This document shows, in pieces, positions 28,254 to 32,726 of a stretch of 32,726 nucleotides of DNA (positions are counted from its first letter, which is position 1; each line of letters begins with the position of its first letter). Position numbers and translations under genes: made by a program. The stretch is from a virus: the IMG/VR virus record IMGVR_UViG_3300042515_001796, positions 1-32,726 of that record; one strand, 5' to 3'. The notes below the pieces were generated by a model that worked only from the letters and a program-made list of their open reading frames with translations, did not search any database and was not told the DNA's origin.

Positions 28254-29938
28254 GGGTGGCGGGCTTGAAAGATTGCTTTGGCCCTTTCGTATTCGGCTGG
28301 GTCGTTGCCGCGCTCGTAGGTCGCGTCCATTTTCACCTTGTCGTTAAAGAACGGATGATGGTGGTGGATGACGATGTGCGGGGCTTCGATGATTGCCCCG
28401 GCCTTGGTCGCGGTTGCGGTCAAATCGTTGTCGGAATAGACGTTGCGATATTCCCCGTGGAACAGTCCGTGAATGTCGTGCCAGCGGCGGGTAACGATGG
28501 CGCAAGTGATTAATCCGTCCGTGCGGTTGCCGTCCGAAACGCGCAGCACTTTGGGCGAAAAGATGTCGCCGCCTAACGCATCAACAATGAGGCGATCCCA
28601 GCCGAGCGGCGGCTCAAAGTCATCGGCTATCTGGATGAGCACATCACCGGAAGCGGCATCGGCGGCGGTGTTCCATGCGCCGACCGAGTAACCCCTGTCG
28701 GAGATTACGGCCCGGAACCGCGTCAGCTTTTCGTCCGTCTCTTTATCGTCCTCGTCTATGGCGAAGATATGCTCAACGGCCATCGGGTTTGTGGCGCGGG
28801 AAACCCACAGATTCATTGCCTGTATTGCTTGCGACCAGCGGCCACGGGTGGCGTGCAACAAAGAAATGCGGGGCTTGCCGCCGTCTTCCAGCATCTTTTC
28901 TTCGATCTCCGCAGCCTTGGCCTCGTCGCCATTGGCGCGATGCGCCCACGCAAGAGTAGCAAAACCCTTCCATCCGTAGATTTCCGGGCGGTGCGTCCAT
29001 TCGTAGATTTTCGGTTCCTTGATTGTTAGGCAATGCTCGGCAGTCTTGACCGCTTCGGCGGTTTGCCCCGCGTCCATCTGCAAGAGGGCCAGCAAGTGAT
29101 GCGCCTCGCGCCGGGAGTCGCAGAGCTTGATAGCGCGTTGCAGCAAGTCCTGTCCGTGTTCGTTTTTCTCGGCCAGCATCGCAAGATTGAGCAGGACTTC
29201 GTAGCGATAAACTCCATCGAGGTTTTCAAGGCGCAGGGCTTGCAGACCGTATTTGACCGCCTCTTCGCGCTTGCCGAGCAGGAAGAACTCGTAGTGCAGA
29301 TAGAAAGCGATGTGCTGCGTCTCTTGATAGCGCCAGAGCAGGATGTTGAGGTTGCGTTCCTGTGATCCGGTCTTGGCGTCGAGCGGCTGGTGAACAATGC
29401 GGATGTCCTTGCGGACGCGCACTTGCAGGGTGTCCTTGTCTTTGTCCTCCGTGACCGGGATGCACTTTTCGTGAACCCCGTTGAACCATGCCGCCGTGCC
29501 GCGACGGAACAGGCGCTCGCGCAGGACGGACTTGCAGTGCTGCGGCAACTCATACTCGGCCAAAATCCAATCCTCTTTGGTATCGGTGCAGGCTTGCTTG
29601 ATTGTCTCACCCATCCCTTCGGGCAGGGTATCGTCGCAATCCATCCACATGAACCACTCGGCGGGTGTTACTGCGGCCAACCGGAAGGCTTCATTACGGG
29701 CGGCAGCAAAATCGTCCACAAAAGGCCACGATGCGGTCGCGGGGCTGTTGTGATATTCCCCGACAATGCAACCGCGCTCACGGGCAATCTGAAGCGATTT
29801 GTCGGGCTTCTGGCCCCCGATGGCACGCACGACAATAACGGTGTCGCTGACGGTGAAGGCGCTATCCAGCGCCCGCCCCATGATCCCCTCTTCGTTGCCG
29901 CATATGAGGCATACGGCGACCTTCGACTGAATTTGCAT
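28250..29938 (-). CDS. Double-domain glycosyltransferase with TPR middle (562 aa)
   Basis: The N-terminal GT2 domain (residues 7-165) has VAVCLICGNEEGIMGRALDS, FAAARNEAF and the DxD site WMDCDDTLPEG (D100, D102). Helical TPR-like repeats follow (about 205-340; KREEAVKYGLQALRLEN, then REAHHLLALLQMDAG and WKGFATLAWAHRANG). The C-terminal part (about 360-545) is a second GT-A-like domain (PRISLLHATRGRWSQAIQAM, then DVLIQIADDFEPP). Two transfer domains on one TPR scaffold suggest a processive or sequential glycan builder that holds a protein substrate. It opens the cassette directly after the capsid terminator; TTGACA lies 16 nt before its start, with a CTGCC/GGCAG hairpin in the spacer. Confidence 0.8.
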   Translation of the reverse strand: MQIQSKVAVCLICGNEEGIMGRALDSAFTVSDTVIVVRAIGGQKPDKSLQIARERGCIVGEYHNSPATASWPFVDDFAAARNEAFRLAAVTPAEWFMWMDCDDTLPEGMGETIKQACTDTKEDWILAEYELPQHCKSVLRERLFRRGTAAWFNGVHEKCIPVTEDKDKDTLQVRVRKDIRIVHQPLDAKTGSQERNLNILLWRYQETQHIAFYLHYEFFLLGKREEAVKYGLQALRLENLDGVYRYEVLLNLAMLAEKNEHGQDLLQRAIKLCDSRREAHHLLALLQMDAGQTAEAVKTAEHCLTIKEPKIYEWTHRPEIYGWKGFATLAWAHRANGDEAKAAEIEEKMLEDGGKPRISLLHATRGRWSQAIQAMNLWVSRATNPMAVEHIFAIDEDDKETDEKLTRFRAVISDRGYSVGAWNTAADAASGDVLIQIADDFEPPLGWDRLIVDALGGDIFSPKVLRVSDGNRTDGLITCAIVTRRWHDIHGLFHGEYRNVYSDNDLTATATKAGAIIEAPHIVIHHHHPFFNDKVKMDATYERGNDPAEYERAKAIFQARHP

Positions 29939-29960
29939 CTGCCCCGTGGCAGACTGTCAA
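29939..29960 (-). promoter_or_regulatory. TTGACA start-associated motif (spacer 16), glyco cassette
   Basis: Minus-strand TTGACA at 29955-29960. The spacer contains a 5-bp hairpin CTGCC-ACGG-GGCAG that would bring the motif closer to the ATG. Confidence 0.5.
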
Positions 29961-29967
29961 TCAAACG

Positions 29968-29992
29968 AAAAACCCCGCCCTTTCGGGCGGGG
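29968..29992 (-). terminator. Strong Rho-independent terminator behind the capsid gene
   Basis: CCCCGCCC/GGGCGGGG (8-bp perfect stem, 4-nt loop; minus-strand loop GAAA) followed on the minus strand by five T. It separates the major capsid gene from the glycosylation cassette. Confidence 0.9.
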
Positions 29993-30018
29993 TCTTAGTG
30001 AACACACAGAACAGTCGT

Positions 30019-30981
30019 TTAGGCGTAGCTGGTGTCGATGCCGATGGCGCAGGAAGTGTCGATCAGCTTCTCAGCCGTGTTGTGGCGAGCGCGGATGACG
30101 TTGCTGCGGCGGGCTTCGTCGCGGTAAGTTTCCGTGACCAGCGGGGTCGGGCTGTCTTCGCTCCAGAGGAGGGTGCGGCCCAAACCGCCAGCGGTGAACT
30201 CACCAGCGCCGAGCTTGGCGACGACAACCTTGGAGTTGCCCCAGATGAAGGAACCGGAATAGCTCTGACCTTTCTTCGCGCCGTTACGAGCGCCACGACC
30301 GATGAGGACGCGAGACACGTTGAGGGCGGCGGCAACTTCCTCGGCGGAAGCAGGACGAACCTGCGCCACGTTTTTGACGGGGCCGAAAAGGTTGTTGAGA
30401 AGTTTGGTGCTGCGGCGGATGCGGTTGAACACCGGGAGAGAAAGGATCACCGTGTCGGCAACCACGTTCTTCTTGGCGAGTTCCGTCATCGCATCGTCAA
30501 CGTCCTTGGCGATATCGAGGGTGTCGATTGAGCCAGCGGTGTAAGCGGCATTCGCGCTGATGGCGCTGATGCTGGAACCGAAAACGAGGTCGGCAACGCG
30601 CTGCTCATGCGAGATGAGCAAGCTGTTGTTGAGGAACGCGGCGCTGGACACTTCAACGTCGAAGTAACGTCCAAGGTCAGCGGCAGTCTCGTCGGGCAGA
30701 AGCTCTTCGAGTTCGTAGCTGGTCGTGGCGTAGGTGTCGCTGGTGAAGCGGCGGGTGACGCGCGAGCGAGCCGCACCGGGATCAGTCTTGAGCGCGTCGA
30801 CGTTGTAGGCTTCGCCGCCGCCGAGTTCGATTTTCAGATACTCACCGGAGCGAGCAGCAACCGAATAGACCGGAAGCACTTCAAGGCCGATGAACGGGAG
30901 GGAGGCGGAATTAGACTGCGCCTCAAAAACCGCTTGCGAGATTTCCGCGCGGGGCAGAGCGTTGGAGTTTGTGTAAGCCAT
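30019..30981 (-). CDS. Major capsid protein (HK97-type fold)
   Basis: A 320-aa protein of typical length. Segments MAYTNSNALPRAEISQAVFEAQ, LPFIGLEVLPVYSVAARSGEYLKI, SYELEELLPDETAADLGRYFDVEV, VDDAMTELAKKNVVADTVILSLPVFNRIRRS and SEDSPTPLVTETYRDEARRSNVIRARH fit the phage HK97-type major capsid family (gpE-like branch), including the late domain with YRDE...RARH. It sits after the decoration-like gene and before a strong terminator, matching a very highly expressed gene. No leader ribosome binding site is obvious. Confidence 0.88.
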   Translation of the reverse strand: MAYTNSNALPRAEISQAVFEAQSNSASLPFIGLEVLPVYSVAARSGEYLKIELGGGEAYNVDALKTDPGAARSRVTRRFTSDTYATTSYELEELLPDETAADLGRYFDVEVSSAAFLNNSLLISHEQRVADLVFGSSISAISANAAYTAGSIDTLDIAKDVDDAMTELAKKNVVADTVILSLPVFNRIRRSTKLLNNLFGPVKNVAQVRPASAEEVAAALNVSRVLIGRGARNGAKKGQSYSGSFIWGNSKVVVAKLGAGEFTAGGLGRTLLWSEDSPTPLVTETYRDEARRSNVIRARHNTAEKLIDTSCAIGIDTSYA

Positions 30982-31000
30982 AGTGGTAGGTCGTTAGTTG

Positions 31001-31354
31001 TTAGAAGCTCTTGACGGGAACCGCGACCTCGATGATGTCGTTGGTCGTGCCAGCATTGATGGCAAAGCCGACAGTCACGCCGCCAGCCGAGGCCACGGTG
31101 CCAGCGGCAACCGCGTGAACCACCGCGCCAGCAGCAACGCCAGCACCGGAAACGGTGGCGAGGTAGGTCGGGTTGAAAAGTTTGACGCCCACCACTTGAG
31201 CCGCCGAAGCGTCATCTTGGGTGAACCCGATAGCCGCACCGTTGGTGGCGGCGACAACTTCGTTTTCGGTCGTGTGAAGACGAACGAGGCGGAAGGCGCT
31301 GATCGCCGCGTTGGCGACGAAAGAGCGGTTTGTTGAATCAACTTGGGATGCCAT
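31001..31354 (-). CDS. Capsid decoration-like protein (117 aa, DUF2190-like)
   Basis: MASQVDSTNRSFVANAAISAFRLVRLHTTENEVVAATNGAAIGFTQDDAS, then VKLFNPTYLATVSGAGVAAGAVVHAVAAG, is the Ala/Gly/Val-rich small beta pattern of head decoration/stabilisation proteins, normally encoded between protease/scaffold and capsid genes, as here. Confidence 0.78.
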   Translation of the reverse strand: MASQVDSTNRSFVANAAISAFRLVRLHTTENEVVAATNGAAIGFTQDDASAAQVVGVKLFNPTYLATVSGAGVAAGAVVHAVAAGTVASAGGVTVGFAINAGTTNDIIEVAVPVKSF

Positions 31355-31367
31355 AGGAGTTAGTTAG

Positions 31368-31814
31368 TTAGAGAGTGCGGATGCCGCTGTTACGGGCAGC
31401 GAGGAAAAGTTCAGGGTAGCGGGCGATGACGGCCTTCGTAGCGGCGGAACCGGAAAGACCTTCGGCCTTCACGACTTCAAGGGCTTCGGAGAAGTTGGTC
31501 GGCTCTTTGACCTCTTCGGTCTTGGCCTCGACGGGAACCGCAACGGCCACGGGCTTTGCGCCGAAATTGGTGACGAGCGATTTGATCTCCGCGAGTTCGG
31601 CGGCGAGCTTGGCGCTCATGTCTTCCTTCTCTTCGTCTTCGGATTCGGGCATCTCGCCGTCTTCCATCTTCGGGGCTTCCTCGTCTTCCGGCTTGTATTC
31701 CAGCGCGGCAAACTTGGTGGTGGCCTCAGTCATGAAAGCCTCAAACGCGCTCAACTTGTCGTTGATCGGCGCGAGGGCAGCGGAGAGGGCTTCGGCAAAT
31801 TGCTTTTCGTCCAT
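31368..31814 (-). CDS. Scaffold protein from an internal in-frame start (148 aa)
   Basis: ATG 31814 begins MDEKQFAEALSAALAP, exactly where the scaffold part starts, and is preceded by TTGACA (31829-31834) at 14 nt. Lambda makes Nu3 scaffold from inside gene C in the same way. The acidic EDEEAPKMEDGEMPESEDEEK region and the helical C-terminus fit a scaffold core. Separate translation is inferred. Confidence 0.65.
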   Translation of the reverse strand: MDEKQFAEALSAALAPINDKLSAFEAFMTEATTKFAALEYKPEDEEAPKMEDGEMPESEDEEKEDMSAKLAAELAEIKSLVTNFGAKPVAVAVPVEAKTEEVKEPTNFSEALEVVKAEGLSGSAATKAVIARYPELFLAARNSGIRTL

Positions 31815-32303
31815 AGCCTTTTTCTCGCTGTCAACCTTAACGCTAAACAGCCCCGTGGGATTCGCGGCGGGAGCATCAACCAAATCGGCGCTGTAAATCT
31901 CCGTGCAGCGGGCAAAGACAATATCGTTGTCGCTCTCTTCGTGTTCGCCCGTGAAGCTGATCGAAAGACCGAAGGTGTCGGGCATAAGCTCGGCCATCTC
32001 CAAGATGCGAGCGGTCGCATCGTGATTCTTGAGCAGGAACAAATCGGCGCGTAGCTGATCGCCGTCGATGCGGAAGTTCTTCAGTGTGCCAACGATTTCG
32101 TTGAATCCGGTGTAGTGATCCGTCTTCACCTTCAACCCACCCGCGTAAGTCTCGGCAGCGGCTTTTACTTCAACCAACGTCTGCGCGTCGATTTGCAGTC
32201 CGTGGCCTTTGGCTTCGCCAACCGTAATGACGCTAACGTCGGAGATGGTCGCAGCCTGCGCGTCGATCTGTCCTTGCAGAACAGCGAAGTCGGTCTTGGT
32301 CAT
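31368..32303 (-). CDS. Prohead protease with fused scaffold
   Basis: A 311-aa protein. The N-terminal 160 residues form a protease domain: VGEAKGHGLQIDAQTL, LKVKTDHYTG (H63), IVGTLKNFRIDGDQLRADL, ILEMAELMPDTFGLSISF (S114), then RCTEIYSADLVDAPAANPTGLFSV. The His and Ser match the prohead-protease catalytic pair. The C-terminal part (from residue 164, MDEKQFAEALSAA) is acidic, helical scaffold-like sequence. Such fused protease-scaffold genes mature HK97-type heads. TTGACA precedes both the full-length start (13 nt) and the internal start (14 nt). Confidence 0.85.
   Translation of the reverse strand: MTKTDFAVLQGQIDAQAATISDVSVITVGEAKGHGLQIDAQTLVEVKAAAETYAGGLKVKTDHYTGFNEIVGTLKNFRIDGDQLRADLFLLKNHDATARILEMAELMPDTFGLSISFTGEHEESDNDIVFARCTEIYSADLVDAPAANPTGLFSVKVDSEKKAMDEKQFAEALSAALAPINDKLSAFEAFMTEATTKFAALEYKPEDEEAPKMEDGEMPESEDEEKEDMSAKLAAELAEIKSLVTNFGAKPVAVAVPVEAKTEEVKEPTNFSEALEVVKAEGLSGSAATKAVIARYPELFLAARNSGIRTL
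31815..31834 (-). promoter_or_regulatory. TTGACA motif (spacer 14) before the internal scaffold start
   Basis: Minus-strand TTGACA at 31829-31834, inside protease coding sequence (Val-Asp-Ser codons) and out of frame with it. An AAAAAGG stretch lies nearer the ATG. Confidence 0.55.
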
Positions 32304-32322
32304 TCCAAGTTCCGACTGTCAA
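32304..32322 (-). promoter_or_regulatory. TTGACA start-associated motif (spacer 13), protease gene
   Basis: Minus-strand TTGACA at 32317-32322. A G/C-rich hairpin (CGGGGG/CCCCCG region, about 32330-32352) lies just upstream and may be a weak terminator of the preceding gene; no other gene is seen in 32304-32397. Confidence 0.5.
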
Positions 32323-32397
32323 AAGGTGGAGGCGGGGGGCTTTCACCCCCGTGCCAGATCCCGCAGGATCGGTCGAAGCAATCGCCCCCGTTAAAGT

Positions 32398-32726
32398 TTA
32401 GCCTTCATCGTCATCGACGGCATCCATCTGTGCCGCGCGGGCCGCAGCCCATGACGCGCCCGCATCGCCGCCCCACAAGGCCCATGCGATACGGCCAGCA
32501 GACGGATAACCGTCCTGCCCCGGCTTAAATCCTTCGCCCTGCTTATCGACTTCGTGACGGGCAAAATAGCTATTCATGCGGCGGATCGTGTCCGGTGAAA
32601 GATTGGCGCGGTTCATCAAGTCACGCGCGCGGGCTACTCCGACTTCCGTTCCGCCGCGTCCGTATTCCTCGCGCCACTCAAGGCCGCGCTTGGCCTCGAC
32701 CGCGAGAGCGGCGGTTGGCTTGAAAT
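32398..32726 (-). CDS. Partial head-module protein (C-terminal part)
   Basis: The frame is open to the window end, so the N-terminus is missing. Visible are AALAVEAKRGLEWREEYGRGG, then VGVARARDLMNRANLSPDTIRRMNSYFARHEVDKQGEGF and PSAGRIAWALWGGD. This recurring block is found in phage head-region proteins encoded near portal and protease genes. It is probably a head morphogenesis or portal-associated protein; the exact role is not recognised. Confidence 0.7.
   Translation of the reverse strand, partial: FKPTAALAVEAKRGLEWREEYGRGGTEVGVARARDLMNRANLSPDTIRRMNSYFARHEVDKQGEGFKPGQDGYPSAGRIAWALWGGDAGASWAAARAAQMDAVDDDEG

Noticed and set aside
13007-31370. GTTAGTT repeats upstream of the starts at 13006, 30981 and 31354 as a second start motif
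   Set aside because: The distance to the ATG varies from 4 to 11 nt and the pattern mostly reflects stop-codon-rich spacers.
1033-32322. TTGACA copies as normal -35 promoter boxes for the genes behind them
   Set aside because: The ATG lies only 13-16 nt downstream, before any transcript start such a box would give, and no TATAAT-like partner appears at 16-18 nt in the copies I checked.

Overview
The window is most of a temperate, siphovirus-type phage genome. It has an HK97-type head module, a long-tail module with a tape measure protein, a lysis module, a tyrosine integrase and an early recombination/replication operon. Terminase and portal are not seen. Both window edges cut into genes, and the two edges would naturally be joined by terminase and portal in a circular or permuted genome. 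A 3' tRNA-Ser fragment beside the integrase has phage genes on both sides. It therefore looks like attP of a non-integrated genome rather than one end of a prophage.

Layout. (1) 1-7853, minus strand: a tightly coupled early operon in which most genes overlap by ATGA. It runs from an RHH regulator through an excisionase-like HTH, a PD-(D/E)XK nuclease, many microgenes, a Holliday-junction-resolvase-like nuclease, an ERF annealing protein, an SSB-like protein and a replication-initiator-like protein to an HNH endonuclease. (2) 7854-9494: a divergent RHH/RHH control region, the integrase and attP. (3) 9495-10970, plus strand: a four-gene accessory operon (metallophosphoesterase, HTH, HExxH zincin, small membrane protein) ending in a clear terminator. 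(4) 32726 down to 11079, minus strand: the late operon. Its order is protease/scaffold, decoration protein, major capsid, terminator, a four-gene glycosyltransferase/methyltransferase cassette, head-tail joining, tail tube, frameshifted tail chaperone, tape measure, tail tip and fibres, holin-like protein, lipoprotein, M15 endolysin and a tRNA-like element.

The host cannot be named from the sequence. The DNA is GC-rich by eye and canonical Shine-Dalgarno sequences are scarce; the clearest AGGAGG precedes the 46-aa gene at 11156-11296. The integrase type and overall protein flavour made me think of Verrucomicrobiota or a related phylum, but that is only an impression.

The most unusual signal is a TTGACA hexamer lying 13-16 nt upstream of an ATG. 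By hand scan I found nine sense-orientation TTGACA hexamers in the window, and all nine sit in this position, including one before an in-frame internal start that would make the scaffold protein. The spacing is too short for a -35 box serving the same gene, so I propose an SD-independent translation-initiation or translational-control element. Other points worth attention are a dnaX-like A AAA AAG frameshift site with a hairpin in the tail chaperone gene, a virion-glycosylation-like cassette directly behind the capsid gene, and a degenerate tRNA at the end of the late operon.
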